A stretch of DNA of 64,000 nucleotides, from positions 124,001-188,000 of the forward strand of contig NOWV01000066.1 of NCBI GenBank assembly GCA_003344405.1. Direction: 5' to 3'. This DNA comes from Trichoplax sp. H2. Its lineage: Eukaryota > Placozoa > Uniplacotomia > Trichoplacea. Made by a program: the position numbers and the translations under genes. The stretch's first letter is position 1. Every line of letters starts with the position of its first letter. Shown piece after piece: positions 13,201 to 25,449 of this stretch. The notes under the pieces are model-generated. The model did not search any database, was not told the DNA's origin, and saw only the letters and a program-made list of their open reading frames with translations.

Positions 13201-16200
13201 GCACCACTAAAGGCTGGCAAATATTCAGCCTATAGATAGTTTTATTACTGACCATGACATTATAATCGCTTTTAAAATTTGAAAGTGACGATAAATCATA
13301 ATAATGATGAAATGTAGGATCAAAGGCTTGGCATTGCTGACCAACAGTTGATGGAGTTGGACATGCTGCTGGAGTTTGCAAGAAGAAAATATATTCACAT
13401 TGGTAGGTTTCGTGAGAAAATGTTAGACGACCCTAGCATTGAATCAGAGAGCCAATAAGATCAATATTATGTAGCTTAATAACATAAGCTTTCGCAAGAA
13501 GTAAACTCTATAGCTAATTTTTGGGAGGATACAGATTGTGTGGTTTATCAAGACATGTTATGAGGTCTATGAGCTATAGGTGCGATGGAAATAGCCGCCA
13601 TGAATATTATTACCTGATACGATCTACTACAATTTAAGAGATGATGAGTTACTTTAGGAACTTAAATTAAGGTGCCGTAAATTTATTTATAGGTAATAGT
13701 GCTTACACGAAGGTCGCCATGGAAATAAGCAATAGAAATGGATATAATTAAGAAAGCCGGCAAGTGCAAATATACCATACAAAACTATCAGCTAGACTTT
13801 AGCATGCAATTTATAGAATGGTTATTCGGAAAGTTCTAATAGGACAGGGAGTAAAGAATTAAAATTAATGACTACAGGGTCACATGCACTTACAATTGAT
13901 GAGTATTTAAACTAAGCTCGATTGCGCTAATATAAACAATATAGCTATGAGTGAGATCCATGGAAAGCCTATTTGTTAATATAGCAAATAAAAAGTCAAA
14001 GTGATGAAAATAGCTCCAACCTCAACATCGGAGCAAATCAGCTGAATGGTTGTACTCCTTCTATATCGGTGATGGCATAGATCGCCATTGATATAGCGAA
14101 GATAAATACGATCGTTCTTGAAGATAGCTGGTGATGCAATGTAGCCAATGTTATAACTAATATTGTGTACTGTGTCGACTTGACAACCACCTAAAAATGG
14201 TGTGGAGGTAGAACAGAAAGGTCCATCGACAGGATTAACAGGGCCGCAAATATTGATGTAATATCTAAACTGGATATGGTAGCGACGTTCAGTAGCATCC
14301 CAATTATTATTGGACCTATAAAGATTCGACAAATTGTAGTGATTTCCAGCACTGTCTTGTACATAGCATGAAGTGGATCGAGGTGGGCAAGCTAATGGAG
14401 TAGAAACATTGAATACATAATTTCCGCTTGATGTCAATTGGTAAAAAATTATTCTTGCACTATTAACGTGAATAGCATGGAGATCGCATTGAAATAATAA
14501 TGTTGTACTGGGATAATCTTGTCCAATTGAAGGATAATGCAATTGTAGCTGATTATCTTTGCTAATTAAAGTATCCAGTTGTCCTTGTGTCCTACCCAAA
14601 ATCATCTTATCCTTGCAAACGCTAGCTACACTACTATTAGAAGTAGTCAATAAAAACATAGAGGTATTATTATTCGATATCTTTTTGACTAATGCAAAGT
14701 TTTAAAATATGGAAAACCTTTTATGAAATCTAGATAAAACAATGTAGTTTACATGAAGGACTTACCTAGAATCAGAATCTCTGCACGCAGAATGCCAAAG
14801 TCGGTTGCAAATATTGAATTGTACCGTTTGATTGTTCCCTATTTTCACTTCATATCTGCTAAATATCCTCCGTAAGGGGATCATGTTATAAACAAATCGA
14901 TTCAAAGGGTCCTTGTAACTACAATAAGGTGGAAATGCTGTACCAAGCTTTCTTTTACAAGCGAATTTTGTCGACCAGGATATAAAATAGGTACAGGAAT
15001 CTTCCTCATGAAAGAATGGAATACCTATATTTTCAAAAATGTCGCAACGAAATAAAATAACAGTCGATCGATTTATTCCATTACGACAAGATGATCCATG
15101 ATTATATATTAAAGTCAGTTGATTGTCCACATAACGTAGTTTCATGTACTTGAAATCGCCACCTCGATATTCTTGATGGATACCAGCATCATGAATTTGA
15201 CATACGGCGTTAGATTTCGATTGATCTCCATTTGCTGTACCACAAGCAGGCAAATTAGAAGGACCACATACGTTAAAATAGATAGTAGAGTGAGTCTTAT
15301 AATTAGTTACTCGATAATCATGCTTGGAATTCATGAGTGGATTTAAATCAAAATAGTAACCATCGGCCATAGTAAAACTGCAATTATTCTTTATTAGCAA
15401 ATTTTTCACCGGACAAGCATATTCAGTCACCCACTCTATAATATACCGACATGCACTACTTGAATTAATCAGTCTAGGACCCGGATTCTAATGGAAGGAA
15501 TAATCTAAATTTAAATCTTATTAATTTGAAACTTATATTTAGGATTTATTTTATGATAAGATGGAATATCATTCTTGTATTCACTAGTATATTATATCTT
15601 AATATTATCGCTAATGAATTATCTTGATTAATCGAATTTTAAATGAAATGATGCAAAAACTAAACAGTCACCTGCACTGATTTGTTACAACGAAAAATAA
15701 TTTCAGTTGTAATTGGCCGCTGCATACATGCTGAATAGTTTTGCTTAGTCACATAACTCAGAAATATTTTGCCATTTCGATATTGCGGTGGATACATCGG
15801 CTCACCGATATTTATTGGACTTCTGTTGCTATCACTGTTGATTATACAAGCACTAGATTGGGCTGGGCAGCCATAATAATGAACGAAAAGTGATCTTATT
15901 TGTATATTTCTACAGACATTAATATAAATTTGCTTCTGTGTTGAGTTTTGTACCAAATAGCCACCTGCAATAGCGTTAAGAATAATAAGATTAAACACAC
16001 AAACACAAAGCAAAAATCAGGAATAAATTTAGTATAGAATATATGAGTATAGCAAATGAATTAAAGCCTTGATTTTCTTATAAATATAGTTACTGTCGTG
16101 GCTATAATCATGACTAGGTGTATTTTTAAGTAAAACTTTTAGCTTAATATGAAGAGTATCTGCGAGACGAAATAAATGCTTCTCGACAAGTACACGCAAA

Positions 16201-19200
16201 ATAAAATAATCATCGTCAAAATATTATAAATAAATCATTTGTTTAGAGTAATAATATCTGTATGTGACATAAAGTTTCAACCTTTGTGCAAATATTTGCT
16301 AATATAATGACAATTATAGCTGTCATTTCTTAGCGGAAAATCATTAATTTGGAAAAGAGGATATCGAACGCATAGTAGAATAATTTAGTACCTGTACAAA
16401 CTAAATTCTTAGCAAACCTGTTAGTTTAATTAAAGGGCTCAAGTCTCTCTTGCGGTTAAATTCATCGTAAACGTAGCAGGGAACTTCAGTTTTAGAAAAC
16501 TTACTGGATACATAAGCACATGCCCCTGATGTAATCCATTGGAAGTAGAAAGTACAATCAATTTCATTAACGAATTCTGGCGAGCCCTAGGATAAAATAG
16601 TACGGAGGTTTTAATATTAGCCGGGGGGGGGGTAAGAATTTATCTAAACTAAACTTATATACTGTATATTCTTATTATGATTTAATAGAATCCAGATGAA
16701 TTTATAGCTATAATTAGGCAAAATAGATGATAAAACTTGAGTAAAATTCGTCAAACTCTCCTTAAGATCGCAATTACAAAATAAATTGTTTGCTATACGT
16801 GCTATAAGATATGAAAGTCTTTTTATATAGATTTTGATAGCTTTTTAGATTTTATGTTGAATTATTGTTATCAAAGAAATCAACACTTAAATCCACTTAT
16901 TTTTGAGTTAAAAAACAACTCACTGTTAGACATGGATTAAAGGTATAATTTCAAATTCATGCTCTAACACCAGACCTCTAACCTGCTACATTTATAAGAT
17001 ACTTTTTACCAAAAACGCAGCTTTTCATTCATAATAATTCATAGACTTACTAATATACATCCGCATGTGAATAGAATGGTAATATTTATTTATTTAAGGT
17101 ACATAATTTCAAATTCATGCTGTAATAAATTATGTGCGATAATCATTAAAGTTGCAAAAATATTTGTTTGTTCCATAACCATTTTGTATCATTCTTGATG
17201 TACGGTACCGTAGTTAAAACACTGTTTACATGCTATAAATCGCAATTTTTGTTATCCACGGAATGAAAATCTCAGAATAAAGAGGAAGAGATTAAACTTT
17301 GACTAATAACGCTATGTATAGAGATACAAAGCTGTTGCTATTTAATATTTTTAATATTTTTACTAATAGCGTTACTGGTCACATACCGAAATATGCAGAG
17401 CTCTAAGCTATTCCATTTATAGGATAATTTATACTTAAGATGCAACATTTCATTCATACTTATGCATAAACTTACTAGTGTATTTCCGCATCGAAATAAG
17501 ATAGTTGTATTTATTTTTGTGCCAGGACGAAATTGGCAACTTGTCGTGCTCCGATATGTTAGGCTGAATCCGTGGCTGCTCTCATTTGTCAAACTAACAA
17601 TTGGATTGAATGTATAACTGCCAATATCTTCGGACACAGGTGCTGATATTTTGGATACGATGCGACAAACTGCTGTAGCAGGTGGACAATCAATCGTTGG
17701 TTTAGTATGATTATTTAATCCGCTGCATATATTTATTAGAAACATTTGATTTGATGGTGAAGAACATTTCCATGTCCTGTTGAAACATATCCATGGTATA
17801 AAGAGTAAATTTACATTTAATTTCTTATATCCTGAAATTAACAATCTTTTAACCAACAAGAATATACAATTAATCTATTAACGCCGAATCAATTTGTCAG
17901 AACTTGTTTGTGTATTTAATGCTTACTAATTCTTAATCTTGTCATAACATAATTCAGAGCTCTTTGAATCGACATTTTAAATTGAATATTAGGCAAAGTG
18001 AATTTAGGATTTTACAGTATGCTCATAAAACTATAGTTTAGTATTGATTACATCCATAACAGTCAAGCACAGTATCTAGAGTCGTAAGATTATGGAATAT
18101 TCTTAATTAGTGCACTACCTATTTTGACTAATGGATAGCAATAATGATTTCGATTTGTGTGATTTATTAAGCAAGCGAGCATGATAATTTAACTATTAGC
18201 TATAAAAGTAGATTCAGAAGTAAAACTGCTTATCGATTTTGATATAAATTAAATTTCCGTATGTCAGCCAGTAACGATCTCTTTCTTATTTTATCAAATC
18301 ACATAATTTGTATAATATTAATTCTACTATGATAGATTAGATAAACCTTTATATTAAAGGAAAATAAAATAAATAAATAATACTACAATATCAAGACAAA
18401 TATCCCTAAACTCTTATTATTGAATCGACTACTAGAATGCTCAATCTACCAATTCCAGTTAAAATCTACACATTGTTCTAGTCTAGCACATAAGACCTAT
18501 TAAGCCATGCACATAAATAATATATATTGGATATGTGCCATGACATATGTGCAAGCTAAATATAAACAGCGAATTGAGTTGATGTCTGTAGTTAAAAAAT
18601 TTTATGGAGCAAGCTCATCTGCTTTCAAGATAATATGTCCAGCTCTTTAATATTCAATTTCAAACCCTGAACTCAAAAATTTAATCAAAAAATATCTGGT
18701 GTTCCAATCTTGTAGTATGCATATAATTTCAGTTAAACAATCAATGATTGAATGCAGTATATCTGTTGTACAGTAGTTGAATTAGTGGATTTAGTTCATG
18801 TCCATGGATACGAAAACCTTAATAAACTAATCTATTCATATACCACACTAATGCAAGCAACTCGCCTGAATTGAAATAAAATTAAAAAAGACGGCACTAT
18901 TCTCGAGATCTGATGCAGTTCATGAAGTCAATCATTGCTTAAATAAGATTTCTAACAAAATAATCCTTCCTTATATCTAATAACATATTTGGATTAGTTT
19001 CGGCTTTAAACCAGAAGAATATATTGCCTTAATAAATTGACTAGCTATTGCCTTGAAAAATTATCAGATTTATGCGTAAACTGAATCGAGATGTAAGATA
19101 TGGCTTGCCGATAGTAAAATTTGAATAGATTATACTAGTTTATTTCTGTGTGAGATAAAAATATGAGAAACTGCTAGCTAGCAAATAGAATATAAATTGT

Positions 19201-20405
19201 GAGAACGCCTATACTGCATATAGTTCAGACCATTCAGATAGTAATTTGCCATAATACGTATTGTTCGGTTAGCAGCTTTAGGCATAATACTATGATAATG
19301 AGAGCATTTCGAATTTTAGCCGCATCTTAATATAGGAAATCCCATATGGTACTTTTCAAGACAGTAAATTGGAGTGAAGATTGCATTAATATAATCTAAT
19401 TCTCTCATTCAGGCGCAAAATTTTCAAGGAATAAATATGACTTCTGCAATGCATAACACCAAGCTAACATTCATATCTCCCCGCTGGCTTTTATCAAGCT
19501 GCGGTGATAATTGATCGAATGTTAAACTAAAAATGACAACAGACTTTTGAAATTAGTGCTAATTAAAAGTATTACGATCGCCAAGGCGACAATTACTGAG
19601 TTTTAGTTTTAATTTCTAATATCGATTCTTTTGCATACTAAAAGGAACTAGAGCAGAGACTTTAACTGGCATGTTAATACAGTATGAACTAGTTTAATAT
19701 AGATATCTTCTTTTCCGCCAAAAAATAAAAAGTACAGAACCGCAATATCAGAAACTGTAACATTAATATCATTCAGAGGTTTATGATGAGGACGTAGCTA
19801 GACCAATATAAATGCTCTTGTAAACTTATTTCTAGAAAAGCCGAGTCGCTAATAGTAGCTAAACGGAAACAAACTTACCCATTAAGATAAGATAGGTATT
19901 GGTATTTGCTCGATAGATTATTTATGAGACAAGTTTCATGTGCTTTAAAGATAGCTAAGGATAGAATGATCCATAATACGATGATAACTTGGCGGTTTAG
20001 CATCGTTGTAACATGAAGGAAAGTTACGTAAAATCTGCTTTTTTGCGTTCAATCTGCCGTTAATTAGAAATTACTGTCAACATTAACTGCTGCAATCTCT
20101 TAAAGTACCATAGACATACGAACAATGCTAAAAGTGAATAAATGAACCTTAGTAGTTTTTGGTCTTGGTAGTTATGTAGCAATAATGATAAATTATTAGG
20201 CGGAGTTTGGAATGTGTCCAAGAAATGTTGTGACAGTTCTGCAATGTAATAACAGATTTGTTCCTAAAAGCCATAATATTATGACGAATTCCATAAATAT
20301 TATTTTTAGGTGTGAAATGAAGGGCAGTTTAAACTCACAATTCTCGCAAGTTGATGTTGTAGAATTGCTTATAAAAATAATGTATAATAAGTGGAGAATA
20401 AACAT
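7294..20405 (-). CDS. Cation-independent mannose-6-phosphate/IGF2 receptor-like protein, 12 MRH repeats
   Basis: Fourteen minus-strand exons join in phase: 20405-20339, 19954-19879, 17776-17476, 16586-16418, 15964-15672, 15487-14766, 14633-14021, 13432-13156, 12563-12089, 11992-11845, 11618-9381, 8054-7978, 7765-7577 and 7354-7294, giving 1901 residues. Seen: ATG plus signal peptide (MFILHLLYIIFISNSTTS). Twelve ~150-residue repeats follow, each with (F/Y)xINxC near the start, Y-x-H/N-G-(D/N)-x-C in the middle, R-S/T-T before FxC, and CxxxFxWxTxxAC at the end. Then come one membrane span (VTIIVIVVSAFIICTL) and a ~40-residue basic-then-acidic tail ending NEEMSDLTPIVT. Known: CI-MPR/IGF2R has 15 such repeats and carries lysosomal enzymes from Golgi to endosomes. 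Inferred: a shorter animal homologue in the secretory/endosomal system. Many NxS/T sites fit an ectodomain. Exon 11 alone encodes about five repeats. Phase agreement through all 14 exons strongly supports the model. Confidence 0.87.
12588..13000. repeat. Diverged tandem duplication inside an MRH-receptor intron
   Basis: The blocks starting near 12588 (TAGTTTAGAATTATTTAGC) and near 12809 (TAGTTTAGAAGAGTTTGGG) run in parallel for about 190 bp, with matching stretches such as CACAAATG, TTTCTGAT and GATATTTTATAG. They lie between exons 8 and 9 of the receptor. They are too diverged to be recent. Confidence 0.45.
13560..13745 (-). pseudogene. Decayed MRH-repeat exon relics in an intron
   Basis: The reverse complement near 13745-13695 reads ISIAYFHGDLRVSTIT, which matches the mid-repeat signature of neighbouring functional repeats (Y-x-H-G-D, then S-T before a hydrophobic strand). 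A weaker second match (GGYFH) occurs near 13600. Neither has an open exon with usable splice sites. These look like old duplicated MRH exons now decayed within the intron between exons 7 and 8. The evidence is motif-level only. Confidence 0.35.
16623..16632. repeat. Homopolymer G10 tract
   Basis: Ten consecutive G, read as C10 on the minus strand, lie about 36 nt upstream of the acceptor of receptor exon 4. It may add to that intron's pyrimidine tract. The tract is striking in such AT-rich sequence, and its exact length may be unreliable. Confidence 0.6.
17020..17090 (-). pseudogene. Decayed copy of the 3' end and donor of MRH-receptor exon 3
   Basis: About 70 bp here parallel 17441-17510. 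Both contain TTTCATTCAT, then ACTTACTA (the reverse complement of the GTAAGT donor), then CCGCAT and a TTTATTT end. The copy lies in the next intron downstream, has accumulated differences and is no longer open. A short TTCAAATTCATGCT pair (near 16951 and 17108) lies in the same intron. This looks like a local duplication of part of exon 3. Confidence 0.45.
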
Positions 20406-20961
20406 TTCAGTATATACGCTTTAATAGAATATAAGAGAATATAAATGTTTCGACAAATAGTTTATCCTTACCTTGGCACGAAATCACATTTATTGAAGAT
20501 TCTTATTAATAGTAAATAATGGCCGTGAAGCTATTTCAAAGATGCTAATTGGATAAATTGATACTTTTTACCTAGTCCTATATCATCAAGCATGGCCTTG
20601 ATCTCTATGTTATGTTTTAAAGGTACGGTAATACACAATTAATGTTTAAAATCATAGCTATAAAAACTTTGCAAACAAAGTCAAAAGAAGGAATTTAGAT
20701 TATGATCTCCAATGCTGTATAGGCAGGTGTCAGCTTCCTCTGTCTATGTTATACTGTGTATAATCTGTAGTAGATTGCTTAGGTGATATATCTAACTTTA
20801 CCAAATAAGCATCGTATAGTATTAAACTGCCGATCACATATGATTTTGTCCCATTTCCTTTCTGATTCAATATTAGCAATCATCATTTGCTGTCCCTAAC
20901 TCAGGTGCCATCATGTAACTTCTTGATGGCATGTCGTATGCATCTAATATCAGTTAATGAT

Positions 20962-21267
20962 TTATAACACGAATATCATTGTTATTAATGACGCTGCTAA
21001 GATTAAATGAAACAGTATAATAGATTTGATTTTACATCTGGTAGGTGTATAATCATGGTTATAAGATATTGTACTATATATACTAATATCTGATAGCTTT
21101 TCTGAAGTAATTTCAATTATTTGTGAAGACAGTTGATGAGTTCTGTAAATATAATTGCCTCCAGCCGTTAGAAAATATAGAATATTAATCCTACTTGTAA
21201 CTGCACTGAATAAACTTGGCGCATTATAGAAGCTACTATAGCATACAGTTGTAGCATGATTCAAACC
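20962..21267 (-). CDS. Orphan terminal exon encoding a protein with a hydrophobic C-terminus
   Basis: An acceptor (ATGTAG) opens a 101-codon frame in phase 0 that ends at a stop. It starts GLNHATTVCYSSFYN, contains LTAGGNYIYRTHQ, and ends in about 20 hydrophobic residues (SIILFHLILAASLITMIFVL). That end would suit a GPI-attachment signal or a membrane span with no cytoplasmic tail. No upstream exon could be linked with confidence, and no family is recognised. It lies about 560 bp upstream of the MRH receptor's first exon on the same strand. It may be a real last exon or a fortuitous open frame. Confidence 0.3.
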   Translation of the reverse strand, partial: GLNHATTVCYSSFYNAPSLFSAVTSRINILYFLTAGGNYIYRTHQLSSQIIEITSEKLSDISIYSTISYNHDYTPTRCKIKSIILFHLILAASLITMIFVL

Positions 21268-24219
21268 CTACATAATTTGGCTCCAGGTAGGTAAACTTTG
21301 TGATAAAACAAAAATCAGCTTAATTCTACCAATTTCCATCAGAACGATCAATAAGGCCTGCATGACTTCTATCTTGAAGTCAATTTTCCGATATTACTAC
21401 ACCATATGTGATTTACTGCACGTATACGGGATACAATGCTATATTATATTCCAATGTGGCGTAATAAATTCTTGCAGAAAATCACACTTCTCCTTTTACA
21501 CTATTCTATTGTGAAAATATACTTTGAAATGTTACGGTTAATAGAAGTAGATATGTACATGCCTTCTAAACGGCATCACTAATTCTCGCAGATTATTAAT
21601 GGCTTTATTAATTGATCAGCCGACATCTTACTGGTTAATGGTGCAATATGCTATCTTTCTGTAAATGTTTGCCAACTAATTACCTGGCACTAAACAAAAT
21701 TACTAAGATTACACTGGATGAATTTCATAACTTAAAGCTCCCTTAACGCAAACTAGCATGCAACCATATTACAGTGATGATAAAGTTATGGCATAGATAT
21801 TCTAACTTTATCTGACTATAAACTAAGATAGTTATTGTTAAATTCAATTCCAGGATATTATTGCCTTGATTGGCCATTGAGCTATATAGTGAATATTTCT
21901 TCGAAATTACCATGATTAATGGTCAATAAGTATGGAACCTGATAAAAAAGTCAATGCCCAGTATCTATTAGACAGCTCTATCTTCTATCCGCCTCCATAT
22001 TGATAGCAAAAATATGGTATTTAGCTAGCATTCGCTCTAGAAATTCAATTAGTAATCCCAGAATGGACAAGTTTGACTCCTTTAGAAATAATTCAGAAAT
22101 ATTTTATTGTTTAAATTAATTACTGGATAGAGCTCCCTAATACGACTAGTAAACAATGAGACTACCATTACCATTATTATGAAACAGTAAAATAATTTAG
22201 GCGAGTCTACCATCTTTTGGCGACATTCTCGGACGGTGTCAAATACAATGATAGCTAATATTCAATGTTCAAATTACCAAGCACTAGGCAATCTTAGGTA
22301 ATAGCACAATATCTTGTATATTAGATAATCCACCTATTCATTATCAAGATGTTCAAAATAATTCGTGATAAGAGAAAGATGAGCCATAATCAATATGCCG
22401 ACAAATATGTGAGCCGACCTAGATTAACTTCAACATTTTAGCTGATACATGTTCTTCGAAAATCTATTATTATTATGGTGCCGTTCGCACATAATTCGAT
22501 CAAAGCTTGAACATCTGTCAGAATAAACATCTATGACTAACAAGTTTTGGATATATAATACCATAAAGGTACATATCTTGGCGCATTGATACGGTCATCC
22601 CACCCCTTTCCCGCCCTTGGAGAGCTCGGCAAGCTTTATATACTTCCTCGGAGTTGCTCAAGTCATAGTTTGCTAAACGACTCACATTCCGATATACAAA
22701 ATCAACAATTTTTGCCGTCGAGAGATATATTCTAGTATATTATGATAACTGGCTAGTTATGAGTGCTTTAAAATGAGCGTGGGCAACCTATTCGCTCCAA
22801 ATAAAGCAAATCAATAGAATATAGAACTGCAATGATGTTGGAATCGGAAGGAAATTACTTTATCAAAATTTTAGTATGGAGGCGAGCACTTCTGAAGATA
22901 AAGTTTTTGGAAGAACAGAAATCCTGAAATTCAACTTTGTATACGTAAATTGTCAAGCTTTGAGCAAGTGCAAACAGAAAATTTTAAATCATTTACTGTA
23001 GTTAATAGCACCTATCAGTGTGATCCTAAGCTATTTTTTATGCCAACTGTTATATTATTAAAATTACTATAATTAAAGCTATATCCTCGAGATGATAAAT
23101 GCAATTTTTTAAATATATTTGCATTATATCAACTTGAATACGTAGACAACCTACTCTAGCAAATAATATGGCAATATCACTAATAACAGCTAGGTAGGTA
23201 TAAACTAATCGCAATCAGATTTTGTTGAACACAACAGCTAAACAGACTTCAATGCATTTCGTGGCATAAAAATGCAAATGTTATAGAATCCAAAAGTCTG
23301 ATTAGTACCAAACCGATATCTAAATACGGTACATTATTCTGAGAAATTGAAAAGATACAGAAATGAATAATAATAAGAGATAAAACTTTGTAATGAGGCA
23401 TAATAATAATAAAATCTTGATAGCTAGCATTACCGAATAGAAATAATCTGACATTCGTATTACAGTTTGCAAAATCAGGTAAATAAAATTCACCGTAATA
23501 ACTGACAAAGGTAAGTTAATCACGAATTGGAAAGAGGTTTTAAAGTGCTACTGCGATACGATGTATTGATAAGTAGCGCGAGTAGTATGATTCTGTAATC
23601 AACAATAATATCGTAATAAGCATGATAAATTATCTTACTACAACGTCAAGTTGTTATAGTCGAAACGATTACATGTGCAGCACATATCAATGGGTTTCTA
23701 ATTAATATTACTTTATAAACTTTCATGCAATATAATAGTGTATAGTAGATCCCGCACCATCCCAACAGGATGGAATCGATATCGTCCATCATTCGTTACT
23801 TATACTAATTTTGAATAGGAGACAACAGATATTAGTGAAAATTCTTGCGATACTTATTAATATCGTACATTAAGGATCATACAAAATCTTGACGAATTAC
23901 GTACTAGTAATAGCCTAGTATCCTTAGGCAGTCACTTTAGGAATATATGATTACAGTTTTGGGGACTGCATTTATGCAGAAATAGATATATCATGCGCAT
24001 ATTCTATATGCTGCTAGAGCAATTAAACAACTCTTCCGAATATTCTAGTATTATTTTTCGGAATATTCATATGTCGAATAATAGACCAAAATAAATATCT
24101 CTTTTCATGTTAAGTAACCATCGTCGATTTAACTACGTTGGCTACCTATATGACAGAATTTTTTTAACTATTTTGATATCGAATGTTGACTAAGCATATT
24201 CATTTTATGAAGACGCTAT
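21268..24219. other. Gene-poor interval upstream of the orphan exon and downstream of GTF2E1
   Basis: Mostly AT-rich sequence with no firm gene. A minus-strand open stretch near 22262-22090 (FDTVRECRQKM and a hydrophobic run) follows an acceptor but has no clear partner exons. The GC-rich island near 22.6 kb is listed separately. Confidence 0.35.
22580..22745. other. GC-rich island with TATA-like and GC-box-like strings, possibly an exon
   Basis: A local rise in G+C contains CCACCCC, CCCGCCC and CTTTATATA in that order on the plus strand, like a small promoter. The minus strand is also open through it (IVDFVYRNVSRLANYDLSN, then EEVYKACRALQGRERGG), after an acceptor-like CTAG, with donor-like GTGGGA in the GC-rich part. 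The plus strand is open in one frame too. Promoter and exon readings cannot be separated by eye. Confidence 0.3.
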
Positions 24220-25449
24220 TTAGTAGTACTGATTATAGGCATCTTGGCACAATGCTACATATTTTTCATATTCATCACTAGTCATCTGATCGATGATTTT
24301 TTGATCAATATCATCTATTGAATAAGTTTCTCCATTGACTACCATTTCAAAATTGCTTTCTTCTTCCACACCATGAGGTTCATCATCGACAAAATTGCCA
24401 CCAATAGCTTCTTCATCCTGGTCGCCGCTCACCCCGACACCTTTAAAACGATCTTCCTTTGCTGTTGGCTTATTGTTGGACGCTAGCTCATGGGCTAGCA
24501 ACTCTGGCAATATACCCGTATCATGTTCGTGGCCAGTTTCACGGGTGGGTTGAGAATCGACTGCCTTATAGAAATCGGGCTGATCAGTAGAGTTTTCATC
24601 GTCTTGTTGATCAATGACAGTACTTTTGGCCATCCAGCTTGGCTTTTCCATTTTAGGTTTATCGTTAACGTTGTCTAATTCACCTTTAACATTCACTCCT
24701 ACAACTTGTTCATACATATTGTCAATTGATGGCATATTAGGTTTAGAGGATCTGCTAGTATTTGATCGGTAATCGCGATTATTGGTTGGGGCAACATACG
24801 GTTCGGGCTCAAGTATTTCCGGAGCAAGGTTAATGTTATCGGCTGATTTTAGAATATCGAAAATTGGGCGATGTTGCTCATTAAAACTAACCAGGCTGCT
24901 GGTTCTCACTTTACTAGCTTCAATTTCGCTCGTATCTTCTTCAACTGGTGTAGAACAGTACGAGCACAGTAGTTTCTGTTCGATGGGATCTAACAACTGG
25001 CCAACGTCCGTATCTTCGTAACGATTATTACAGAAAGGGCAATAAAATGACGGTCTGTTTCTGGAAAAACTTTCTTCATTTTGTATTCTTTTCCTAATGT
25101 GATCTAATTTATACTTGATAACATTGATAAGTACTTTAAAATTGATGTAATGGAATGTATAGCGGCTGGTACGGCCATCAGCTGTTTCATTTAATTGCTT
25201 ACTTTTAATAATTTTGTCCCTTTTTAAAACTGCCAAAATCAACCTTAACTGTTTCTGCTCCATTTTTAGCAATTCACGAATATCATCCTCTTTGATACAT
25301 GGCTTTTTAATTAAAAGATCAACAACGATATTTTCTTCTGGGCTATAGTAAGAATTCATGACTGTCTTTACCAGCTTGATCAATTTCTCTGGTACTTCTT
25401 GAATCACTTCATTGCTAGGAGCAGTTTGATTGATTGATATCTCACTCAT
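24220..25449 (-). CDS. GTF2E1: Transcription initiation factor IIE subunit alpha
   Basis: A complete 409-residue protein in one exon (human about 439). Known role: TFIIE-alpha forms a heterodimer with TFIIE-beta in the RNA polymerase II pre-initiation complex, recruits TFIIH and helps promoter opening. Seen: an N-terminal winged-helix region of about 110 residues with conserved ETADGRTSRY and INVIKYKLDHIRKRI; a zinc ribbon with Cys137, Cys140, Cys162 and Cys165; RTSSLVSFNEQHRPIFDIL; and ILEPEP near residue 215. A disordered acidic linker follows, then a conserved acidic C-terminal region ending MTSDEYEKYVALCQ. The ATG is chosen because it precedes the conserved VPEKLIKLVK block and no acceptor lies just upstream. 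The gene is intronless, unlike its neighbours. Confidence 0.96.
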   Translation of the reverse strand: MSEISINQTAPSNEVIQEVPEKLIKLVKTVMNSYYSPEENIVVDLLIKKPCIKEDDIRELLKMEQKQLRLILAVLKRDKIIKSKQLNETADGRTSRYTFHYINFKVLINVIKYKLDHIRKRIQNEESFSRNRPSFYCPFCNNRYEDTDVGQLLDPIEQKLLCSYCSTPVEEDTSEIEASKVRTSSLVSFNEQHRPIFDILKSADNINLAPEILEPEPYVAPTNNRDYRSNTSRSSKPNMPSIDNMYEQVVGVNVKGELDNVNDKPKMEKPSWMAKSTVIDQQDDENSTDQPDFYKAVDSQPTRETGHEHDTGILPELLAHELASNNKPTAKEDRFKGVGVSGDQDEEAIGGNFVDDEPHGVEEESNFEMVVNGETYSIDDIDQKIIDQMTSDEYEKYVALCQDAYNQYY

